DNA of 5,251 nucleotides from an uncultured Sutterella sp. (GTDB lineage Bacteria; Pseudomonadota; Gammaproteobacteria; Burkholderiales; Burkholderiaceae_F), in NCBI GenBank assembly GCA_900554375.1, contig USHK01000110.1:1-5251 (forward strand), given 5' to 3'. Shown piece after piece: positions 1 to 5,251 of this stretch (positions are counted from its first letter, which is position 1; each line of letters opens with the position of its first letter). The notes under the pieces are model-generated. The model did no database searches. It saw only the letters and a program-made list of their open reading frames with translations, and was not told the origin of the DNA. Made by a program: the position numbers and the translations under genes.

Positions 1-295
1 TAAGAGACAGATCTTTACCTCGGATTTCCTCCATTTCATCATCGGAAAGATTATCAATCCGTCTTCCTTCTAAGAGGATTTCCCCGTTAGTAATATGAGC
101 CGGCTTTCCAAGAAGGCCGATGATAGAGTTGCCTACCATAGATTTTCCTGCGCCCGACTCTCCGACCACGCCTAATATCTCTCCGGCCTTTAAGCTAAAA
201 GAGACATCCTCCAGTGCGATCAGGGTCCCTCTCCTTGTCGGAATTTCGACTTTGAGGTTACGAACCTCTAAAAGCGGCTGAATATTCATAAGCAT
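1..295 (-). CDS. dppD: DppD-type peptide ABC transporter ATP-binding protein, N-terminal part (cut by window edge)
   Basis: This is the start of a cytoplasmic ATPase that would power the DppB/DppC permease pair encoded just upstream. Ninety-eight codons are visible before the left edge; family members run to about 320-340 residues, so roughly 70% is missing. The Walker A loop GESGAGKS is at residues 45-52, preceded by the usual opening of these proteins (LLEVRNLKVEIPT at 8-20, then ALEDVSFSLKAGEILGVVGE). The following segment, ITNGEILLEGRRIDNLSDDE, matches the region between Walker A and the Q-loop. The Q-loop, signature motif and Walker B lie outside the window. The ATG at 293-295 overlaps the dppC stop codon by one base (TAATG). 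A second in-frame ATG is at 287-289. Neither has a clear Shine-Dalgarno sequence, so translation is probably coupled to dppC. The dipeptide name is by family; the true substrate is unknown. Confidence 0.93.
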   Translation of the reverse strand, partial: MLMNIQPLLEVRNLKVEIPTRRGTLIALEDVSFSLKAGEILGVVGESGAGKSMVGNSIIGLLGKPAHITNGEILLEGRRIDNLSDDEMEEIRGKDLSL

Positions 296-1245
296 TATTG
301 AAGTTTCGGGTTAAGTGCGTCACGCAGCCAGTCACCCAGCATATTGACGGATAGCACGAAAAGAATCAGGGCGACACCGGGGAAAATTGTGATCCACCAT
401 TCGCCGGAGAATAAAAACTCATTACCGATACGAATCAGCGTTCCCAAAGAGGGCGTAGTGGGCGGAACTCCGACACCTAAAAACGAGAGTGTCGCTTCCG
501 TAATGATCGCCAAAGCAACCTGAACGGTTGCAAGCACTAACACCGGACCCAGTACGTTCGGCAAAATATGCGTAAACATGATTTTTGTCGGACTTACGCC
601 GAACAGTTTTGCCGCTTGAACATAATCGCGTTTTTTTTCGCTTAAAGTTGCGCCTCGAACCGTGCGGGCATAGCGCACCCAGCCCGAAAGGGAAATTGCA
701 AAAATGAGGACGCCGTACGCGGCCTGATCATGCATGCTCTCCGGCAGAATCACGCGAATAATGCCGTCAATCAGGAGCGCCAGAAGGATTGCCGGAAAAC
801 TCAGCATCACATCACAAAACCTCATGATGACTGCATCGGTCATTCCGCCCGCATACCCTGAAATCAAGCCCAGTGAGACTCCTAATGCGACGGAAATAAA
901 CACGGAGGACAATCCGATCTCCAAAGAAACGCGCAGGCCATACAAAATGGCAGAGAGCAGATCCCTACCCTGGTCGTCAGTCCCCAGCAGAAACTGCCAC
1001 CTACCGCCTTCCATCCAAGCTGGCGGCAAGAAAGCGTCCGAAAGATCGAATGAAGTTAAATCAAAAGGATCATAAGGCGCAATCCAGCTTGCGAAAAAAG
1101 CAGAAAGCAGCAGACCGGCGCAAACCACAAAGCTGATGATCGCGGCCGGAGAATGCAGAAACTTCCACATCAAGTCGCTTTCTAAAAAACGCTTGAATGC
1201 GGACGGCCGTCCGCTGTTTTTACTCAGCACCTTCACCTCCGCCAT
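295..1245 (-). CDS. dppC: DppC-type peptide ABC transporter permease
   Basis: This is an inner-membrane permease subunit that pairs with the DppB-type protein of the same operon to form the translocation channel. At 316 residues it is within the usual 290-320 range. A short cytoplasmic N-terminus is followed by a first membrane span near 34-56. A periplasmic segment then carries the family motif LGTDDQGRD (87-95), and five more hydrophobic spans lie at roughly 107-130, 140-162, 177-193, 230-254 and 286-305. The EAA loop that contacts the ATPase is at about 207-230 (DYVQAAKLFGVSP... HILPN). The C-terminus ends in the typical GDWLRDALNPKL. The ATG at 1243-1245 directly follows an in-frame TGA, so it is the most upstream ATG possible. 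It lies 26 bases inside the upstream hydrolase gene and has no good ribosome site before it. A GGAGG inside codons 2-4 instead points at GTG codon 6 (1228-1230) as a rival start. Substrate specificity is not readable. Confidence 0.95.
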   Translation of the reverse strand: MAEVKVLSKNSGRPSAFKRFLESDLMWKFLHSPAAIISFVVCAGLLLSAFFASWIAPYDPFDLTSFDLSDAFLPPAWMEGGRWQFLLGTDDQGRDLLSAILYGLRVSLEIGLSSVFISVALGVSLGLISGYAGGMTDAVIMRFCDVMLSFPAILLALLIDGIIRVILPESMHDQAAYGVLIFAISLSGWVRYARTVRGATLSEKKRDYVQAAKLFGVSPTKIMFTHILPNVLGPVLVLATVQVALAIITEATLSFLGVGVPPTTPSLGTLIRIGNEFLFSGEWWITIFPGVALILFVLSVNMLGDWLRDALNPKLQ

Positions 1246-2437
1246 TCAATTTTTGAAGCCGTTTTTCAGCCGTTGCTGCCATCACGCTGGCCGCCAGAGG
1301 CAGAATCTCGTCATTGAAGTCGAAGTATGGATTATGAGCCGAGGCGCCCCCCTGACCGATTCGAATATAGGCCCCTGGAACCTTTTCCAGCATAAAAGCG
1401 AAATCCTCTCCGCCGGCCATTCTCGGATAATTTCGGTCAACATTTTCTTCGCCTACAAATCCTGCAGCGATATCCGCTATAAAAGCTGCTTGTTCGGGCG
1501 TGTTGATGCAGGGAGGATAAAACCGACCATAATCCGTCTCGGCCGTGCATCCCAACCCTAGGGCAATAGAGGCGCTGATCTCTCCGATTCTTTTTTCCAC
1601 TAAGTCTCTGACTTCAGGAGAGAAGGTACGAGCGGTGCCGACGATTTGGCAGGAATCAGGACACACACTCTGCGCGCGCGGGTCGCCAGCCTGAAGAGAG
1701 CAGCACGACACCACCGCCGTTTCCAAAGGATCAACTTCCCTCGACACAATCGTTTGAAGTGCCAAAATGATATGGGCCGCCGCAACGACGGGATCGTGAT
1801 TTAGGTTCGGACGAGAAGCATGTCCCCCTTTGCCCTTCACAACGATCGTAAATGCATCCGCAGCTGCCTGCATCGCTCCGTAGTTCAACGCGATACGTCC
1901 GGGTTCGATCGCAGATGAATTATGGAAGGCGTAAATTTCCTGCATCGGGAAACGTTCAAACAGACCGTCTTCCATCATGTGCTTTGCGCCCGACCAGCCC
2001 TCTTCTCCTGGTTGGAAAACAACAATAACTTTGCCTCCGAAATTCCTTTCTGCTGCAAGTTTCTTTGCCGCGCCCAGCAGCGCTGCCGCATGGCCGTCGT
2101 GCCCGCAAGCATGCATTGCGCCTTCAACTTTAGACACATGATCATGATTGGATAATTCTTTTAAAGGGAGCGCATCAATATCTGCTCTCAATCCAACTGC
2201 CGCGGCTCGCGGAAGCTTCCCGTAAATAACACCTACTACTCCGTCCCCGCCAATACCTTCATGGACTTCGTCAACACCGTAGTTTTTCAATAAATCAGCA
2301 ATGATGCGCGAGGTTCTCGGGGTCACCAAACCAATTTCAGGATGGGCATGAAAATCCCGCCGGATGCGACGCAGTTCTTCCTTAGTTTCTCCGAGAAAAA
2401 AAGGATCTGCAAAATTATCTAAATTAACGCTGTTCAT
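1220..2437 (-). CDS. M20D-family metallo-amidohydrolase (HipO/N-acyl-amino-acid hydrolase type)
   Basis: This is a dinuclear-metal hydrolase of peptidase family M20D, the group of hippurate hydrolases, N-acyl-L-amino-acid amidohydrolases and IAA-amino acid hydrolases. They cleave an amide bond next to a free amino-acid carboxylate. The full family layout is present in 405 residues: the opening RRDFHAHPEIG (26-36); RADIDALP (84-91); HACGHDGH (109-116) with metal ligands Cys111 and His113; QPGEEG (142-147) with the catalytic/ligand Glu pair 145-146; His172 in FHN; the lid/dimerisation segment starting GKGGHASRP (202-210); GGEDFAFM (342-349); and His369 in HNPYFDFND. All five metal ligands expected from plant ILL2-type enzymes are therefore there. 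No signal peptide is seen, so it acts in the cytoplasm. The start is fixed by AAGGA seven bases upstream, inside the end of dppB; the gap to dppB is three bases and the 3' end overlaps dppC. It probably cleaves what the transporter imports. Substrate is unknown. Confidence 0.95.
   Translation of the reverse strand: MNSVNLDNFADPFFLGETKEELRRIRRDFHAHPEIGLVTPRTSRIIADLLKNYGVDEVHEGIGGDGVVGVIYGKLPRAAAVGLRADIDALPLKELSNHDHVSKVEGAMHACGHDGHAAALLGAAKKLAAERNFGGKVIVVFQPGEEGWSGAKHMMEDGLFERFPMQEIYAFHNSSAIEPGRIALNYGAMQAAADAFTIVVKGKGGHASRPNLNHDPVVAAAHIILALQTIVSREVDPLETAVVSCCSLQAGDPRAQSVCPDSCQIVGTARTFSPEVRDLVEKRIGEISASIALGLGCTAETDYGRFYPPCINTPEQAAFIADIAAGFVGEENVDRNYPRMAGGEDFAFMLEKVPGAYIRIGQGGASAHNPYFDFNDEILPLAASVMAATAEKRLQKLNGGGEGAE
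1236..1240 (-). promoter_or_regulatory. GGAGG within the 5' end of dppC; possible ribosome site for a downstream GTG start
   Basis: GGAGG on the minus strand lies two bases after the ATG at 1243-1245, so it cannot serve that start. It is five bases before an in-frame GTG at 1228-1230 (codon 6). The sequence upstream of the ATG (TTCAAAAATTGA) has no Shine-Dalgarno match. The element also encodes the Gly-rich tail of the hydrolase, so its presence could be coincidental. Confidence 0.4.
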
Positions 2438-2440
2438 TTT

Positions 2441-3421
2441 TTATTCCTTGCTTGCTGCGTCTGATTTCAGCCTCGGATCTACTGCCAGGTAGAGCAAATC
2501 AACAATGAGGTTAATGACGACAAAAATAAGTGAAATTAGACAGAGGTAGGCCGCCATAACGGGAATATCCGCAAACTGAACCGCCTGAATAAACAGCAGT
2601 CCCATGCCCGGCCACTGAAACACGGTTTCGGTCACGATCGAAAAGGCGATGATGCCCCCGATCTGAAGTCCAGTAATCGTAATCACCGGCAAAAGCGTAT
2701 TTTTCAAAGCATGTCTAAAAAAGATTTTTCGCTTCGGAATGCCTCTGGCACGCGCAAAACGAATGTAATCTGTGCGCATCACTTCCAGCATTTCACTGCG
2801 TACTAATCGCATAACCAGAGCAATTTGAAAAATTGCCAAGGTCACTGCGGGAAGGATAATGTGCTTTAGACCATCTCCGGTGAGGAGGCCCGTCGTCCAC
2901 CAGCCGAACGCAATCGTTTCTCCTCTTCCGTAAGACGGAAGCCAACCAAGCCAGACGGAAAATACAAGGATCAGCAAAATACCGATAAAAAATGTCGGCA
3001 GCGAGATCCCTACGAGCGATAAGCCCATGAGCCAGCTCGCCAAAATAGAATTCCTCTTCAGCGCAACAAACACACCCAGAGGAATTCCGATGAGTGTCGC
3101 CACCATTGCTGAGAAAAATGCGAGTTCGAGCGTGGCCGGCATTTTTTCTTTAAATAAGTCAACCACAGGCACACCTTGACGTAACGACATACCAAAGTCA
3201 CCATGGAGACTATTAGCGATAAACGCTCCAAACTGTTTCCATATCGGCTGATCAAGCCCTAACTCACGCGTTAGCGCAAGTCGATCAGCCTCAGTTGCTT
3301 CCTGACCCAGCATTTGGGTAACGGGGTCACCTACAAACTGGAACAACAGAAATGCAATCAAGGTCACGATAAGCATGACCAATATTGCCTGGAGCAGACG
3401 TTTTATAACAAACGAGAACAT
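2441..3421 (-). CDS. dppB: DppB-type peptide ABC transporter permease
   Basis: This is an inner-membrane permease subunit and the channel partner of the DppC-type protein. Its 326 residues fit the family length. The protein opens with a first membrane span (about 9-30) ending in GDPV (31-34). The large periplasmic segment follows, with ELGLDQPIWKQFG (53-65) and HGDFGMSL (73-80), both hallmark stretches of DppB/OppB proteins. Further spans are at about 97-121, 133-158, 187-206, 243-265 and 288-312. The cytoplasmic EAA loop is at about 218-241 (DYIRFARARGIPKRKIFF), and VTETVFQWPGMG (263-274) and VDPRLK (314-319) close it. An AAAGGA ribosome site lies nine bases before the ATG. It is separated from the binding-protein gene by 60 bases containing a strong stem-loop, and its stop is three bases from the hydrolase start. 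The assignment to the family is firm; dipeptide as substrate is only by name. Confidence 0.95.
   Translation of the reverse strand: MFSFVIKRLLQAILVMLIVTLIAFLLFQFVGDPVTQMLGQEATEADRLALTRELGLDQPIWKQFGAFIANSLHGDFGMSLRQGVPVVDLFKEKMPATLELAFFSAMVATLIGIPLGVFVALKRNSILASWLMGLSLVGISLPTFFIGILLILVFSVWLGWLPSYGRGETIAFGWWTTGLLTGDGLKHIILPAVTLAIFQIALVMRLVRSEMLEVMRTDYIRFARARGIPKRKIFFRHALKNTLLPVITITGLQIGGIIAFSIVTETVFQWPGMGLLFIQAVQFADIPVMAAYLCLISLIFVVINLIVDLLYLAVDPRLKSDAASKE
2445..2449 (-). promoter_or_regulatory. Ribosome binding site of the M20D hydrolase, inside the end of dppB
   Basis: AAGGA on the minus strand is seven bases before the ATG at 2435-2437. It lies within the last codons of dppB (…Ser-Lys-Glu-stop). 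The hydrolase is therefore translated by ribosomes finishing dppB or by direct reinitiation, which ties its synthesis to the permease. Confidence 0.75.
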
Positions 3422-3430
3422 CTGTCGGCA

Positions 3431-3436
3431 TCCTTT
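3431..3436 (-). promoter_or_regulatory. Ribosome binding site of dppB
   Basis: AAAGGA on the minus strand lies nine bases before the ATG at 3419-3421. It begins 13 bases downstream of the intercistronic stem-loop, so the stem would not bury it directly. It supports the chosen dppB start. Confidence 0.7.
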
Positions 3437-3448
3437 CGGGAGTCGATA

Positions 3449-3471
3449 GGCCGGGAAAGCCGTTCCCGGCC
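3449..3471 (-). promoter_or_regulatory. Intercistronic stem-loop between the binding-protein gene and dppB
   Basis: A perfect 9-bp, GC-rich inverted repeat (GGCCGGGAA pairing with TTCCCGGCC, arms 3449-3457 and 3463-3471) encloses a 5-base loop. It starts ten bases after the binding-protein stop codon. On the transcribed strand the stem is followed by TATCGACTC rather than a run of T, so it is not a classical intrinsic terminator; the T-run (TTTTT) is on its 5' side. Such stems after binding-protein genes are known, as in malE-malF, to protect the upstream message from 3' exonucleases and lower expression of the membrane components. That role is inferred here. Confidence 0.7.
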
Positions 3472-3481
3472 AAAAAGAGAA

Positions 3482-5074
3482 TTACTTCACCACTACTTTA
3501 TCCAGCTCCAAGCGGTCATCCGCACGAAGAGGAGCTTCTATATTGTTCTTCAGAGCCCAGTTAATGACTTGTGTATGAAGAGGAAGAACATAAATATTCT
3601 TATTGACGCGAAGCAGAGCCTGTTCGATCAGTTCATTGCGTTTGTCAACGTTTTCTTCTTCTTTGATTTTTTCAATCAAAGCATCAAGCTCCGGATCGGA
3701 GACGCGCCCAATATTAGAAAGACCATTGCCTTTTTTGACGTCAACCGTCTCAACTAAAGACTGGAGCGGGAACAAAGCATCCTGAGTAGAAGCTCCCCAG
3801 CCGACCATACCAACTGAGGAGTCATAACGGAGAACTTTGGGGAAATAATTCGCACGAGGAATCGCATTGACCTTTACTTTCACACCAATCTTGGCCCACA
3901 TTCCGGCCAGAGCTTTACCAATGGCTTCATCGTTGATATAGCGGTTGTTGGGGCAATCAAGCGTAAATTCAAAACCATTGGGATAACCAGCTTCGGCCAG
4001 AAGTTTTTTAGCAGCCTGAGGATCGTAGGGCAGGCGGTCGGCGGCCTTTGCACTCCAGCCGTTCGTTTCAGAGGAAACAATCGTACCGTTCGGAATAGAA
4101 AATCCTCTCATCACCGCACGCTGAAGCGTCTTGATATCGATTGCCTGGTATAAGGCCTGACGCACTCTTATATCTTTGAAAGGATTCTTGTCCGTTTTTT
4201 TACCGTCCACAAAGACATAAGGAGATTCATCCCGCATCTGGTCCAGAGAGATCATTAGCACGCGGAGCTCCGGACCGGACTGAAGTTTGACTTTAGGATT
4301 ATTCTTCAGACGCTGAATGTCTTGAGTTGCAGGGTCAGGGACAAAATCTACCTCTCCGGACAACAATGCAGCCATACGGGTCGCAGCCGATTTAATAGGG
4401 GTATAGATACCCTCAGTGACGTTTCCGACTTTATTGGCTTTATTCCACCAATCAGGATTTTCAACAAAAACTGTTTTGATATCAACTTCACGAGATTGAA
4501 GTTTGAATGGACCGGTACCGTTCGCATGTTTTGCTGCATATGCCTCTTCCTTAGCAACAAAATTCTGCGGCGCGGTTGCACCATGCTTTTCAGCCCAGGC
4601 TTTATTCAAAATTCTGAGATAGGCAAGCTGATTAAGAAGGACAGGGGAATGATTAATAGTTTTGATCAAAACATCGCCGTTCGAAAGGGCTTCAGCCCCC
4701 AAAATGCCGGCCGTAAATGTTTTGAATTGAGAAATCGGATGGAGGGCGCGATTAATGGAGAAGGCAACATCTTCAGCGGTCAGATCCTCTCCCTCGTGAA
4801 ATTTCACACCTTTGCGGAGTTTAAAAACAAAACCTTCGGGGACAGAAGTCCAGCTCTCTGCAAGGCTTGGCTCGACTTTCCCTTTTTTTAAATTAACTAA
4901 CGCCTCGTAAACATAAGAGTTGGCAGTGTTATTAAAAGCCTCGTTTTGCGCGTGAGGGTCAAAAGTTAATATGTCCCCTTGACTAGCCCATTTGAAAGTA
5001 GCTGCGTAAGCACCGGAAGAAATGCCAATACCCATTGCAGCACAAGTCATCGCAATTGCTACGAGTCGTCTCAT
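3482..5074 (-). CDS. Family-5 (DppA/OppA-type) periplasmic peptide-binding protein
   Basis: This is a periplasmic solute-binding protein that delivers substrate to the DppBC-type permease encoded downstream. At 530 residues it has the length of SBP family 5. Residues 1-24 are a Sec signal peptide: MRRL, a hydrophobic core, and an AYA|A cleavage site after Ala24. The lone Cys11 lies within the core and is not in a lipobox, so the mature protein should be soluble rather than a lipoprotein. Family hallmarks in order are DILTFDPHAQN (34-44), VYEALV (55-60), PSLAESW (69-75), FKLRKGVKFHEGEDLTAEDV (84-103), NGTGPFKL (185-192), the IRVRQALYQAID stretch (302-313), YDPQAAKKLLAEAGYPNGFE (350-369), DCPNNRYIND (373-382) and PLHTQVINWA (498-507). 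AGGAG seven bases upstream supports the start. It is the first gene of the operon, with a promoter-like element 39 bases upstream and a stem-loop after its stop. The ligand cannot be deduced. Confidence 0.95.
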   Translation of the reverse strand: MRRLVAIAMTCAAMGIGISSGAYAATFKWASQGDILTFDPHAQNEAFNNTANSYVYEALVNLKKGKVEPSLAESWTSVPEGFVFKLRKGVKFHEGEDLTAEDVAFSINRALHPISQFKTFTAGILGAEALSNGDVLIKTINHSPVLLNQLAYLRILNKAWAEKHGATAPQNFVAKEEAYAAKHANGTGPFKLQSREVDIKTVFVENPDWWNKANKVGNVTEGIYTPIKSAATRMAALLSGEVDFVPDPATQDIQRLKNNPKVKLQSGPELRVLMISLDQMRDESPYVFVDGKKTDKNPFKDIRVRQALYQAIDIKTLQRAVMRGFSIPNGTIVSSETNGWSAKAADRLPYDPQAAKKLLAEAGYPNGFEFTLDCPNNRYINDEAIGKALAGMWAKIGVKVKVNAIPRANYFPKVLRYDSSVGMVGWGASTQDALFPLQSLVETVDVKKGNGLSNIGRVSDPELDALIEKIKEEENVDKRNELIEQALLRVNKNIYVLPLHTQVINWALKNNIEAPLRADDRLELDKVVVK

Positions 5075-5081
5075 GATTAAT

Positions 5082-5086
5082 CTCCT
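5082..5086 (-). promoter_or_regulatory. Ribosome binding site of the binding-protein gene
   Basis: AGGAG on the minus strand (within TAGGAGA) lies seven bases before the ATG at 5072-5074. This is the strongest ribosome site of the operon and fits high expression of the binding protein. It also fixes the start that yields a clean signal peptide. Confidence 0.85.
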
Positions 5087-5112
5087 ATGAAAAAGCAGTT
5101 AGTAATAGAAAA

Positions 5113-5121
5113 TTTATAACA
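5113..5121 (-). promoter_or_regulatory. Probable extended -10 promoter for the transporter operon
   Basis: Read on the minus strand this is TGTTATAAA, an extended -10 element (TGn followed by TATAAA, five of six matches to TATAAT). It lies in an AT-rich stretch. The hexamer 17 bases upstream, GCGGTT at 5136-5141, is a poor -35, which fits promoters that rely on the extended -10. Transcription would begin near 5105-5108, giving a leader of about 30 bases before the ATG at 5074. It is placed correctly between the upstream hairpin and the first gene. No operator repeat could be identified. Confidence 0.5.
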
Positions 5122-5187
5122 TGAGGCGACTGAAAAACCGCATTGAAAAAAAGAAATTTGAGGATAGTTGCGGGTGTAGAAACAACA

Positions 5188-5219
5188 AAACCTCTTGAAC
5201 GGTTAGGTCCAAGAGGTTT
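5188..5219 (-). terminator. Probable intrinsic terminator of an upstream minus-strand gene
   Basis: A perfect 10-bp stem (AAACCTCTTG at 5188-5197 on the plus strand pairing with CAAGAGGTTT at 5210-5219) encloses a 12-base loop. On the minus strand it is followed by the T-rich TGTTGTTTCT, continuing the T's of the stem. On the plus strand it is followed by the weaker GTCTTTAATG. The minus orientation is therefore favoured, ending whatever is transcribed from beyond 5251 and separating it from the operon promoter. The loop is longer than usual and the T-tract is interrupted by G, so efficiency is uncertain. A bidirectional role is possible. Confidence 0.5.
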
Positions 5220-5251
5220 GTCTTTAATGGAGAGCCCGGAGACTACCTACT

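Larger units (their letters stand above)
5075..5251. other. Non-coding upstream region of the operon, no gene assigned
   Basis: These 177 bases contain, from right to left on the minus strand, 32 unassigned bases (5220-5251), the hairpin at 5188-5219, an AT-rich spacer, the extended -10 and the ribosome site. No riboswitch fold, tRNA, or recognisable regulator operator was seen. A minus-strand frame at 5224-5251 reads VGSLRALH then TAA and could be the tail of a gene, but eight codons are too few to judge. Confidence 0.6.

Noticed and set aside
1136..1561. Plus-strand open frame of 141 codons spanning the hydrolase/dppC junction
   Set aside because: It is antisense to two confidently assigned genes and its translation shows no recognisable domain; it is best explained by codon shadow.
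3449..3471. Stem-loop considered as an intrinsic terminator of the operon
   Set aside because: There is no T-run 3' of the stem on the coding strand, and the next gene follows within 28 bases with its own ribosome site.
3314..3757. Plus-strand open frame of 147 codons across the dppB/binding-protein gap
   Set aside because: It runs through the antisense of both genes and the intercistronic stem-loop, and no domain is visible in its translation.
4322..4891. Plus-strand open frame of 189 codons opposite the binding-protein gene
   Set aside because: It lies wholly antisense to a strongly supported family-5 binding protein, is rich in Cys/Phe/Arg in a low-complexity way, matches no family I know, and has no supporting ribosome site.
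3482..5074. Binding protein considered as a lipoprotein because of Cys11
   Set aside because: Cys11 sits in the hydrophobic core of the signal peptide without a lipobox, and a good AYA|A signal-peptidase I site follows at 22-25.
5220..5251. Possible plus-strand gene start (ATG at 5228, reading MESPETTY) with AGAGG upstream
   Set aside because: Only eight codons are visible and the AGAGG is part of the hairpin stem; there is no basis to call a gene.
5225..5251. Minus-strand sequence ending GGGCTCTCCA considered as the 3' end of a tRNA
   Set aside because: The expected TTCGA-type T-loop is missing where it should be, so it does not fit a tRNA or tmRNA end.

Overview
The window carries one minus-strand operon for peptide-type solute uptake. 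Its reading order runs from the right edge to the left: a periplasmic family-5 substrate-binding protein (3482-5074), a DppB-type permease (2441-3421), a cytoplasmic M20D metallo-amidohydrolase (1220-2437), a DppC-type permease (295-1245), and the first 98 codons of a DppD-type ATPase that runs off the left edge. No plus-strand gene is supported. There is no RNA gene, insertion sequence, CRISPR array or phage gene that I can see.

The binding protein has a Sec signal peptide with an AYA cleavage site and no lipobox. This points to a Gram-negative cell with a periplasm. The wording of the binding protein (for example the DCPNNRYIND stretch and a C-terminal RADDRLEL stretch) resembles peptide-binding proteins I associate with Burkholderiales. 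The moderate GC content, about half by eye, would fit a host-associated, lower-GC member such as a Sutterellaceae-like bacterium. The order is a moderate-confidence inference and the family is a weak one.

Region by region: 5227-5251 is too short to assign. 5188-5219 is a hairpin that looks like a terminator closing whatever lies upstream. 5113-5121 holds an extended -10 promoter element, and 5082-5086 the ribosome binding site of the binding-protein gene. A perfect 9-bp stem-loop (3449-3471) sits between the binding-protein gene and the permease gene. It has no U-tract after it, so it looks like a 3'-end stabiliser or attenuator that would keep the binding protein more abundant than the membrane parts. 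Downstream the genes are packed tightly: a 3-base gap, then a 26-base overlap, then a one-base TAATG stop/start overlap.

Working model (inference): the binding protein captures a peptide or N-acyl amino acid in the periplasm. The DppB/DppC channel, powered by DppD and probably a DppF-like partner beyond the edge, brings it in. The M20D enzyme, translated between the two permeases, then cleaves it in the cytoplasm. The substrate cannot be read from the sequence. The window is largely a conventional operon; its most informative feature is the hydrolase placed between the two permease genes.
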